Positions 23,807 through 30,831 of a DNA stretch of 33,871 nucleotides are shown in pieces (position 1 is the stretch's first letter; the number at the start of each line of letters is the position of its first letter). The notes under the pieces are model-generated. The model saw only the letters and a program-made list of their open reading frames with translations. It did not search any database and had not been told where the DNA came from. The stretch comes from Coleofasciculus sp. LEGE 07092. GTDB lineage: Bacteria > Cyanobacteriota > Cyanobacteriia > Cyanobacteriales > Coleofasciculaceae. The DNA lies in contig NZ_JADEWY010000076.1 of NCBI RefSeq assembly GCF_015207375.1, positions 1 through 33,871 on the forward strand. Direction: 5' to 3'. The position numbers and the translations under genes are program-made.

Positions 23807-24718
23807 TTACCTTATTTTCTTTCTCCGTTCCTCATTAGCTCTATCAAACCAAAACCACTCTTCATCTGTCATCTGTTTAGCATTTTGGATACGCTCAACC
23901 GCCCACTGAGCATAGTCTAAATTAATTTCACACCCCAACCATTTTCGCCCCAACTGCTCGGCAACAACAATGGTTGTACCCGAACCCACAAAGGGATCAA
24001 CGACTACATCTCCTCGTTCAGAAGACGACATCACAAATTTTCTCACAAGTTCTTCAGGTTTTTGAGTGGGATGTTTTGTTTTTTCAGTCATTCCATTACA
24101 GGTTGTCGGAATTTCTATAACATCCCTTGGTTTGGCTCCTTTCAGGTGTGGATGCCACTTTCTTCCGTCATTATTTCCACTATTACCATACTGGCTACTT
24201 GGAGCTTGTGGATGCTCTGGATATTTTAAGGTGTGATTGCTGTAGGGAATCCGAACATTATCAAGGTTAAATTTAAAAGTTTTAGTTTTTCTAAAATGTA
24301 AAATACTTTCATGGGAGCGCCCCCAGTCATTTGCAAGATTGGCTTTATTTTTATAGTGCCAAATTAACCACCGACAACCTTGAAAGAAACGTGAAGCGGG
24401 TAGTTTTATATCGGCTATAATTTCAGGAAAACCACAAATATAGAGCGTACCCGTAGGCTTCAGGATACGGGCAGCCTGTTCAATCCATTGAAGTGACCAT
24501 TCAACATAGTGCTGTTGAGAATCAAACGTATCCCACTCTGCTTTCTTAATATTATACGGGGGGTCGGCAAAGACCAGATCGACTGATTCTGATTCTAGGG
24601 AAGTCAGCCAAGTTATTGCATCACCAATCCATAAGATACCCCTGGGGTGGTAGTAGAGTGGTTTTGGCTCGTTGGAGTTAAACTTACCCAAATCTACACC
24701 AGAACAACAGCACTTCAT
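23807..24718 (-). CDS. Site-specific DNA methyltransferase, beta-type amino-methyltransferase
   Basis: The 303-aa enzyme has the catalytic motif DPPYN (52-56) before the SAM motif 'DPFVGSGTT' (241-249), with 'TKHPTQKP' (214-221) between them. This IV-then-I order is the beta class of N6-adenine or N4-cytosine methyltransferases; DPPY favours N6-adenine. The target recognition region is about 110-205, but I cannot read the recognition site. The ATG at 24718 overlaps the tgt stop in ATGA, so it is translationally coupled to tgt. No restriction endonuclease gene is adjacent, so it is probably a solitary methyltransferase. The N-terminus holds an unusual Cys run (KCCCSG). Confidence 0.88.
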   Translation of the reverse strand: MKCCCSGVDLGKFNSNEPKPLYYHPRGILWIGDAITWLTSLESESVDLVFADPPYNIKKAEWDTFDSQQHYVEWSLQWIEQAARILKPTGTLYICGFPEIIADIKLPASRFFQGCRWLIWHYKNKANLANDWGRSHESILHFRKTKTFKFNLDNVRIPYSNHTLKYPEHPQAPSSQYGNSGNNDGRKWHPHLKGAKPRDVIEIPTTCNGMTEKTKHPTQKPEELVRKFVMSSSERGDVVVDPFVGSGTTIVVAEQLGRKWLGCEINLDYAQWAVERIQNAKQMTDEEWFWFDRANEERRKKIR

Positions 24719-25845
24719 GACTCCCTACTAACAGAATCAGTATTGGGTTCTAGCCATTGAGCAAATTCTGTGGTAAAGCTACCATCCAAAATCGCTTCCC
24801 GAATTCGTTGAGTAAAACGAATCAGTTCTGTTACATTATGTAAAGAAAGTAACATATACCCCAAAACTTCCCGCGATCGCACGAGATGATTCAGGTAAGC
24901 GCGGGTAAAGTTTTGACAGCAGTAACAGGGGCAAGTGCCATCTAGGGCGGTAAAATCTTCGCGAAACCTAGCATTTTTCAAATTCCAGCGTTCCCCCTGC
25001 ACTAAGGCGGCACCATGACGCCCTAAACGAGTGGGTATCACGCAATCAAATAAGTCAATGCCGGAGGCAATTGCTCGTGCCATCTCTCGATAGGTGCCAA
25101 TGCCCATCAGATAGCGCGGCTTATCGGCGGGTAAATAGGGTGCAGTGGTTTCAACAATTTTGTGGATTAATTCGACAGGTTCCCCCACACTCACGCCACC
25201 AATCGCATAACCCGGTAAATTCAATGAAGCTAGAGACTCAGCCGCCTGCTGGCGTAAATCCAGGTAAACGCCACCTTGTACGATGCCAAACAGCGCTTGA
25301 TCCTGAGGGCGGGCGTGAGCATTGATACAGCGCTTAAGCCACTGATACGTCCGCTCGGTTGCTATTTCGACCTCAGCACGTTCTGCGGGGTAAGGAGGGC
25401 ATTCATCAAACGCCATAATTATATCTGCCCCTAGCGCATTCTGAATAGCGATCGACCGCTCTGGTGTCAGATTAATCAGTCGTCCGTCGCGGGGTGAGCG
25501 AAATATTACACCTTCATCCGAAATTTTACGGAGCTTACTCAAGCTAAATACCTGGAAGCCACCGGAATCCGTCAGAATGGGTTTCTGCCAACCCATGAAA
25601 TGGTGCAATCCACCTGCTTTCTTTATAATCTCTTCTCCCGGTTGCAAGTGGAGGTGATAGGTATTCGCTAGGATGATTTGTGCTTCAGCTTTCTCTAATT
25701 GTGCTGGTGTTAGAGTCTTAACTGTTGCCAGAGTTCCCACTGGCATGAAACGGGGTGTCTCGATTGAACCGTGAGGCGTAATAAACACACCAGCACGTGC
25801 CTTAGTTTGGCGACAGGACGCCTGACAATGAAATAAGAATGAAAT
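24715..25845 (-). CDS. tgt: tRNA-guanine transglycosylase (queuosine pathway), probable AUU start
   Basis: Exchanges guanine-34 of GUN-anticodon tRNAs for the preQ1 base. '[12 protein letters not shown]', the proton-relay Asp in '[12 protein letters not shown]', nucleophile Asp in '[20 protein letters not shown]' and the zinc site 'CPCYCC' are present. The first ATG/GTG-type start (GTG at 25788) would cut off the family N-terminus. Reading upstream in frame gives '[19 protein letters not shown]', which matches the usual Tgt beginning, up to an in-frame TAA at 25854-25852. The only start-like codon there is ATT at 25845-25843, preceded by GGAG with 9 bases of spacing. That gives 376 aa, a normal length. 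The stop overlaps the methyltransferase start. Confidence 0.85.
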   Translation of the reverse strand: MSFLFHCQASCRQTKARAGVFITPHGSIETPRFMPVGTLATVKTLTPAQLEKAEAQIILANTYHLHLQPGEEIIKKAGGLHHFMGWQKPILTDSGGFQVFSLSKLRKISDEGVIFRSPRDGRLINLTPERSIAIQNALGADIIMAFDECPPYPAERAEVEIATERTYQWLKRCINAHARPQDQALFGIVQGGVYLDLRQQAAESLASLNLPGYAIGGVSVGEPVELIHKIVETTAPYLPADKPRYLMGIGTYREMARAIASGIDLFDCVIPTRLGRHGAALVQGERWNLKNARFREDFTALDGTCPCYCCQNFTRAYLNHLVRSREVLGYMLLSLHNVTELIRFTQRIREAILDGSFTTEFAQWLEPNTDSVSRES

Positions 25846-25975
25846 TTTTTGTTACTCCAATGCCTTTATTTTTCGTTGGGTATTGATTGTCCTTGGTGAA
25901 AAATTCCTCATCCATGACCAAAGACAATGACAAATTAGCGATTACAGGAAAGTTCGTTGAGCCTAATGAGGGAGC

Positions 25976-26428
25976 TTAAAAAGGACACTCTCCCTCATCG
26001 TCAATTTGCACATCCCACTTCGCACTCAGGACTTGAGTTACCATTGCTTCTAGAGCTTCGGCATTCAGATGTTCACTAGACTGATCTTGTAGAGGGTTCG
26101 ATAGGGGTATCAGGCGCAACTGGCGGTTTTCTTGAACCAAATCAAAATACGTTTTTTTGTCTGAAGATTGGTTCAACTGCAAGTAATCAAAGCTGCAAAC
26201 ATTTATATAGAGGGCTTGGTTGGCAACCAGGGTGGAACGTTGCGGGTCGGCGAAAACTTCCAGAACGTACCCTTCTCCCTCACTTTGCAGTTTACCGTCA
26301 AGGGTGTGGATATAGCGAACGCGACCTAAGTCGGTTAGCAGGCGTCCCATGTCTTGTTTGTTGATAATAATGCCAGTATCGATAATACAGGGAGCTGGAA
26401 GTCGGTATGGAGATTGATGATAACTCAT
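25976..26428 (-). CDS. Hypothetical protein, 150 aa
   Basis: I do not recognise a named domain. From the ATG at 26428 (MSYHQSPYRL) the protein is soluble, with beta-rich content in the first half ('CIIDTGIIINKQDMGRLL', 'RYIHTLDGKLQSEGEGYVLEVF', 'STLVANQALYINVCSFDYLQL') and an acidic, helical end (DDEGECPF). An in-frame start 21 bases upstream is possible, but its residues (MHHRLLP) look non-conserved. It is upstream of tgt in the same direction with a 130-bp gap and divergent from cobS. Confidence 0.65.
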   Translation of the reverse strand: MSYHQSPYRLPAPCIIDTGIIINKQDMGRLLTDLGRVRYIHTLDGKLQSEGEGYVLEVFADPQRSTLVANQALYINVCSFDYLQLNQSSDKKTYFDLVQENRQLRLIPLSNPLQDQSSEHLNAEALEAMVTQVLSAKWDVQIDDEGECPF

Positions 26429-26737
26429 GGGTAAAAGCCTATGATGCAAACGGGGCTAATATGGCTATGCAAGGGATTGATGTTGTTGCTTGGTTAAACC
26501 CTACTCTCGAAAAACCCAATGCCTCGATCATAGCCTGTGTCAAGCTAATGGCAAGCATAAACTATGGAACAGCCAACCAATCAGATCGATATGCCATACA
26601 AATGGGTATCAATCTGACATACTAGGGTCTTACGAGTAATACGAGTAGGGTATGAGACAATACTATCCCAATATTTACCCACTGCTCATACGACAATATA
26701 CGGAATTTTCGGTGAAATTTTTAAGGATGGCTTCCTT
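26429..26737. other. Divergent intergenic region, 309 bp
   Basis: It separates the hypothetical gene (-) from cobS (+). It contains a direct repeat TACGAGTA (twice, near 26630-26647) and an AAGGA ribosome site about 10 bases before cobS. I looked for a cobalamin riboswitch and saw no B12-box-like sequence. Overlapping open frames here are not convincing genes. Confidence 0.5.
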
Positions 26738-27523
26738 ATGAAGGGATTCCGACTGCGGCAATTGCGGCAATGGGGACGCCAATGCTGGTACTCGTGGCTC
26801 GGTGCTATCACCTTTTATACCTGCATTCCAATTCCTGCGGGTTGGCAGCTAGAATTTCGAGGCATTGCCCGTTGGTCCCCCCTAGTCGGATTAGCAATCG
26901 GGGGTATTTTGGGAATAGCAGACGCGGGATTGCAACAATTGGGCGTACCCGTCCTCACCCGAAGTGCAATCATTATCGTAAGCTGGATTGCCCTGACAGG
27001 AGGGCTGCATCTAGATGGGGTAATGGATACAGCAGACGGCTTAGGGGTTCAAGACTCAAAACGGCGTCTAGAGGTAATGGCAGATAGCGTTACAGGCGCG
27101 TTTGGGGCAATGACAGCAGCAGCATTATTACTTCTCAAACTAGCAGCGCTGACAGATATCGCCAACTATCGATGGTTGATGCTGATGAGTGCAGCCGGTT
27201 GGGGGCGCTGGGGGCAGGTGGTCGCTATTTCGCTTTATCCCTACCTCAAACCGACGGGCAAGGGGGCATTTCACAAAGACGCTATCCGCATCCCCCAGGA
27301 TATTTTGTGGGGAGGGTTGCCAATGTTAGCCCTATGTGGATTGCCCCTGGTACTAGAAGGAGGTAGCTGGCAGGTATCTCTGGCGATGGCAGTCGGGGGA
27401 TGTGCAATTGCGCTTTTGACAGGTGCCTGGTTTTACCGCCAGTTGGGGGGACATACGGGCGATACTTATGGGGCAGTAGTAGAGTGGACAGAAGCTTTGT
27501 TTCTTTGCTTATTGGCTAGATAG
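26738..27523 (+). CDS. cobS: Adenosylcobinamide-GDP ribazoletransferase (CobS/CobV)
   Basis: Membrane enzyme that joins adenosylcobinamide-GDP with alpha-ribazole in the last steps of (pseudo)cobalamin synthesis. The 261-aa protein has several hydrophobic helices and the family motifs '[11 protein letters not shown]' near the start, '[17 protein letters not shown]' (about 88-104), '[10 protein letters not shown]' and '[20 protein letters not shown]' at the end. Length is usual. AAGGA lies about 10 bases upstream of the ATG. No other cobalamin gene is in the window. Confidence 0.93.
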   Translation: MKGFRLRQLRQWGRQCWYSWLGAITFYTCIPIPAGWQLEFRGIARWSPLVGLAIGGILGIADAGLQQLGVPVLTRSAIIIVSWIALTGGLHLDGVMDTADGLGVQDSKRRLEVMADSVTGAFGAMTAAALLLLKLAALTDIANYRWLMLMSAAGWGRWGQVVAISLYPYLKPTGKGAFHKDAIRIPQDILWGGLPMLALCGLPLVLEGGSWQVSLAMAVGGCAIALLTGAWFYRQLGGHTGDTYGAVVEWTEALFLCLLAR

Positions 27524-27569
27524 GGGAGATAGAGGAGAAAAAAATTCTAATTCTCCACCTTCCCCATCC

Positions 27570-28022
27570 TTAGATAGGTCGCAGACGTGTCACCTTTAGG
27601 TTAAACTGCCCGCCGCCAGTTTCGCCAAAGGCACGAACTCGAATAATGTACTTACCTGTTTCGGTAATCCGAGCAAATAGGAGAGAGTTGGTAGTGCCGT
27701 CGGGTCCGTCGTCATTTTCGGCGACAGTGGAACCGTCAGATGCCAGGAGCGTGACAATCGTGTCGAAGCTTTCTGAGATCAGGTCGATAGCAACTTGATC
27801 TCCTCCACTGAGGTCGATTGTGTAGTCGCGGGCAAAGCCTCCCTCACCAGTCGGAATATCATTTTGTGTAAGGGTGTCGGAAATTTCGTTACTTGCGGGA
27901 ATCGGAATCGGATTGTACAGCCGATTCTGCGCTCTCGCTGCCACCGTAGTTAAGCTTATTGTTAAGAAGGTTAAAGGAAGGAGCAAGAGAAAGCTAAACC
28001 GAGTGGCAAAAGCGTTAGTCAT
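27570..28022 (-). CDS. Secreted protein with pre-peptidase C-terminal (PPC) domain
   Basis: The 150-aa protein has a signal peptide (hydrophobic core about 10-28, likely cleavage near 'AARAQ') followed by one PPC-type beta-sandwich domain (about 60-145: 'RDYTIDLSGGDQVAIDLISESFDTIVTLLASDG', then 'GKYIIRVRAFG'; quoted piecewise). PPC domains are usually appended to secreted proteases; here it stands alone. It lies 116 bp downstream of the TpsB-type gene in the same direction, so co-expression is possible. A second PPC-like product begins at 33697. Confidence 0.8.
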   Translation of the reverse strand: MTNAFATRFSFLLLLPLTFLTISLTTVAARAQNRLYNPIPIPASNEISDTLTQNDIPTGEGGFARDYTIDLSGGDQVAIDLISESFDTIVTLLASDGSTVAENDDGPDGTTNSLLFARITETGKYIIRVRAFGETGGGQFNLKVTRLRPI

Positions 28023-28138
28023 ATAAATCTTTCATTCAAGCTAGAACAGGTTAATTGTGACATCTCCTACTCAAATTGGGGGCAATTTTTTTCTAGCCCT
28101 TGAAAGGTAATAGGAAATGGGGAATAGGGAATGGGAAA

Positions 28139-30736
28139 TTAAAAGTTATAAATCACGCTGAAATAAAATCCATCATCTTGAGCATTTTCTCCCCGATCAT
28201 CCAAATCAATCAGAGGGAAACCATAATCCAATCGTAAGTTTAAATTAGGCAGGGGTTCCCACAATAGTCCCAAACCCAAACCGGCAATAAATGTCTGGTC
28301 TTGTAACTCATTAGGATTATCACCGACATTCCAGACATAACCCAAATCAAAAAAGGGTGCTAACAAAAACGTCGCAATTCCTGCTTCATCTCGCTCTAAA
28401 GTAATCCGATCTTCCACCGAAAAACGCAAACCACTATCACCTGCTCGAACATTCTGCCTGTAGCCCCGCACCGACTGACCGCCACCAATAACAAACTGCT
28501 GGGCAGGCAATAAACCATCTAATGCTAACTGAAGGTCTGCCTGAATAATTAAAAAGTTATCAGGATTAAGAACTTGTACTCGCTGTATCTGTGCCAACCA
28601 GCTTATAAACTGACCATCGGGAAAATCTGGATCAACCTCAGAATTTTCTGTGGCATCAAACAAGCCCGTACCAAAACTGAAGAGCGAACGAAATGCCCAA
28701 GCACCCGAAACATCTCGTCTTGTATAGTCCTGCCCAAACTTAAAAACACTAGTACGACTCACACCCTCTTCATCGGGACCAAAACCAAAGGGTGTAGGTC
28801 CTGCAAAGGTAAAAGTTTGACCGTCTTGAAAAGTAAATCCTAAGGATAGGGCAAACTCTTCGCGGGGCGTGCGGATGAAGGGTTGTCGGTAAGTAATTTC
28901 ATAGAGTTGGGATTCCCCTCGGATATCCAGAATATTAAAAGGTTCTTGAATAACTTCATTATTATTAAATGCTGCTCTCAAGAGTACCGTCCCATTCATT
29001 GGGTTGACTGGCACCCGATAGCTAAACTCCCAAGTATAGGCACCCCCTACTGTCGTTCGAGTGTAAGCTGCTGCAATTTCGTCACCGATACCCGTCAAGT
29101 TACGATAGCGGGCGTTGGCACCCATGCGTTCGGAACCGACACTCGGAGGGGAATAGTTATCAATGCTGACGCTGCCATCAAAGGGATTAGCTTCAGTGAC
29201 GCGCACCACTAGAATACTCTGACCTATACCAGTTCCGGCTCTCAGGCTGGCTTCCACATTTTCAAATAGGGGGTCGATCCGCAATAAGCGCAATTGGTCT
29301 TCTAACTGAGCGGTATTGAGTGGCGTATCCGCACCCAACTGCACCCGCGATCGCACATAACTTTCGTTTACCCGTCGCGTGCCTTCAACCTGAATCTCTT
29401 CCAAGCTGCCTTCAATAACACGAATTTCCACAACCGAACCGGATAGGGACTCTTCAACGAGAACAGCTCTAGAGGTGATATAGCCTTGCTCTAAGTACAG
29501 TTGGGAAATGGCATCAGCAACACTTCTGAGTTCTTCCAGGGTGACAGTTCGCCCTTCAACAGACTCAAGCAGGGGATTGAGTTCGCTTTCACCAAAAATC
29601 GTGCTGCCCGTGACTTCAATTTGTTGAACTTGAATCTGCTGGGTATCGGTAGGGGTATCTGTGGTTTGTTTGGTACGAGCTGCAATCGAGTGGGTTAAGT
29701 TTCGATTCAGTTGTTCTTGCCATTGACCCTGTTGTGCCGATGATGGGAGTTGTAAAACTTGACTGGTTTTAGGTTCAGGTTTTATTGGTTCTGGTGCAAT
29801 GGGTCTGTTTTGTGCTAAGAGATTGGCAGCCTGAAGGTTAGACTCCTGCAAGCTACCAGGATGGATAGCTGAGGCTCCTAGCTTAGAAGCTTGGAAATTA
29901 GATTCCTGGAGGTTAGCAGGATGGATGGCTGAAACGCCTAGGTTAGACCCTTGCAAGTTACGCGGCTGAGGAACAGACTCCTCAAGGGGTTGGGAAAGAG
30001 TAATGGATACCGGAGGTGGGAGAAGTGGCAACGGGGAGAACGGCTCTAAAATTTCCGCGACTTGGGGTTTCTGCTTTAGAGTATGGCTACTAGGCTCCAA
30101 GTGTTGGACATAGCTATTGATTTCCTGTAATTTAGCCGGATGAATCGTGGCTATCTGGTGAGTAAAATTCTGTGAGTTAACCCGATCAAGATCCGAGGGG
30201 TTAAAAATTGCCGTCTGTAGAATGGAAGCGTGCAGGACTGACGGCTCAAGAATTGCCGATCGCAGGATGGAAGCCTGTAGTACGGACGTGTGAAGATTTG
30301 AAGAATGAGGGTTAATAGAGGGTAAGTTTGAGGGTTGGCGGTTTGAAAGGTTTACAGTTGCAGGTTTGGGGTTGGCGGTTTGCAGGGGTGTAGGTTGGAG
30401 CGTTGAGGGTTGAAGAGTTGCAGGTTTGGAATTGAAGGGTTTAGGTTTGAGGATAGATGGGTGGGGATTTGTCCCTTTAGAGGGAGCGGGTTTGAGGATG
30501 GACGGATGACGATTTACCGCTTGAGGGGTTGAGGGTTTCAAAGTAGCAGGTTGGGGGGTAGGAGATTTAACGGTTGACCCACCCGCTTTTGACAATTCTT
30601 TACTTTTAATCACAACCTCTGATGTTTGGTCAGCCGAAACTGAGCTGGCATCACCCGCAGAGATGCCGACTATACCACTGATAGCAAAAACTGACAGCAA
30701 ACCTAAAACAACCTTACGCTTACAATACTCATACAT
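28139..30736 (-). CDS. TpsB/FhaC-family outer-membrane transporter with long pentapeptide-type N-terminal extension
   Basis: The 865-aa protein has a signal-like hydrophobic segment (about 9-28), a long low-complexity region (about 52-345), POTRA-type domains (about 367-445 and 446-515: 'QIEVTGSTIFGESELNPLL', 'EEIQVEGTRRVNESYVRSRV') and a 16-strand-type beta-barrel (about 516-865) ending in Phe (FYFSVIYNF). 'GGGQSVRGYRQ' (751-761) holds the VRGY motif of loop L6 in TpsB proteins. Such proteins export a TpsA partner across the outer membrane. No TpsA is seen here. The extension is made of about 34 five-residue units (see repeats) and is far longer than normal. The start has no Shine-Dalgarno sequence and a terminator-like hairpin abuts it. 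Confidence 0.88.
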   Translation of the reverse strand: MYEYCKRKVVLGLLSVFAISGIVGISAGDASSVSADQTSEVVIKSKELSKAGGSTVKSPTPQPATLKPSTPQAVNRHPSILKPAPSKGTNPHPSILKPKPFNSKPATLQPSTLQPTPLQTANPKPATVNLSNRQPSNLPSINPHSSNLHTSVLQASILRSAILEPSVLHASILQTAIFNPSDLDRVNSQNFTHQIATIHPAKLQEINSYVQHLEPSSHTLKQKPQVAEILEPFSPLPLLPPPVSITLSQPLEESVPQPRNLQGSNLGVSAIHPANLQESNFQASKLGASAIHPGSLQESNLQAANLLAQNRPIAPEPIKPEPKTSQVLQLPSSAQQGQWQEQLNRNLTHSIAARTKQTTDTPTDTQQIQVQQIEVTGSTIFGESELNPLLESVEGRTVTLEELRSVADAISQLYLEQGYITSRAVLVEESLSGSVVEIRVIEGSLEEIQVEGTRRVNESYVRSRVQLGADTPLNTAQLEDQLRLLRIDPLFENVEASLRAGTGIGQSILVVRVTEANPFDGSVSIDNYSPPSVGSERMGANARYRNLTGIGDEIAAAYTRTTVGGAYTWEFSYRVPVNPMNGTVLLRAAFNNNEVIQEPFNILDIRGESQLYEITYRQPFIRTPREEFALSLGFTFQDGQTFTFAGPTPFGFGPDEEGVSRTSVFKFGQDYTRRDVSGAWAFRSLFSFGTGLFDATENSEVDPDFPDGQFISWLAQIQRVQVLNPDNFLIIQADLQLALDGLLPAQQFVIGGGQSVRGYRQNVRAGDSGLRFSVEDRITLERDEAGIATFLLAPFFDLGYVWNVGDNPNELQDQTFIAGLGLGLLWEPLPNLNLRLDYGFPLIDLDDRGENAQDDGFYFSVIYNF
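29813..29962 (-). repeat. 15-bp periodic coding repeat, C-terminal block (10 pentapeptide units)
   Basis: Codes residues 259-308 in units such as SNLGV, SAIHP, ANLQE, SNFQA, SKLGA. Residues 269-288 and 289-308 are a 20-residue (60-bp) tandem duplication: SAIHP-ANLQE-SNFQA-SKLGA and SAIHP-GSLQE-SNLQA-ANLLA. Confidence 0.85.
30182..30421 (-). repeat. 15-bp periodic coding repeat, central block (16 pentapeptide units)
   Basis: Residues 106-185 keep exact five-residue phase without a break: ATLQP, STLQP, TPLQT ... SNLHT, SVLQA, SILRS, AILEP, SVLHA, SILQT, AIFNP, SDLDR. Centre Leu/Ile/Phe with Ser/Ala two residues before recalls A(D/N)LXX pentapeptide repeats. Confidence 0.85.
30428..30547 (-). 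repeat. 15-bp periodic coding repeat, N-terminal block (8 pentapeptide units)
   Basis: Residues 64-103 read ATLKP, STPQA, VNRHP, SILKP, APSKG, TNPHP, SILKP, KPFNS: proline-richer versions of the same unit. A two-residue slip (KP) separates it from the central block. Confidence 0.7.
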
Positions 30737-30740
30737 TCAG

Positions 30741-30765
30741 AAAAAAACTCGACTTTGAACGAGTT
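30741..30765 (-). terminator. Rho-independent terminator-like hairpin next to the tpsB start
   Basis: On the - strand AACTCG, loop TTCAAAGT, CGAGTT, then a run of T. It follows the GHL10 gene (ends 30832), which it probably terminates. The T-run ends only about 5 bases before the ATG of the TpsB-type gene. Confidence 0.65.
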
Positions 30766-30831
30766 ATTGAGAGGTGAATCGTCAACTTACACAAAATATC
30801 ACGAGTGGGTGTCGATTGTCGGCAATTAGTT

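Noticed and set aside
26407..26625. 72-codon + strand open frame overlapping the hypothetical gene start
   Set aside because: It overlaps the better-supported - strand gene, has no ribosome site and a composition without recognisable features.
26429..26737. Cobalamin riboswitch upstream of cobS
   Set aside because: I found no B12-box-like sequence or convincing conserved pairing; a covariance-model search (Rfam cobalamin) would be decisive.
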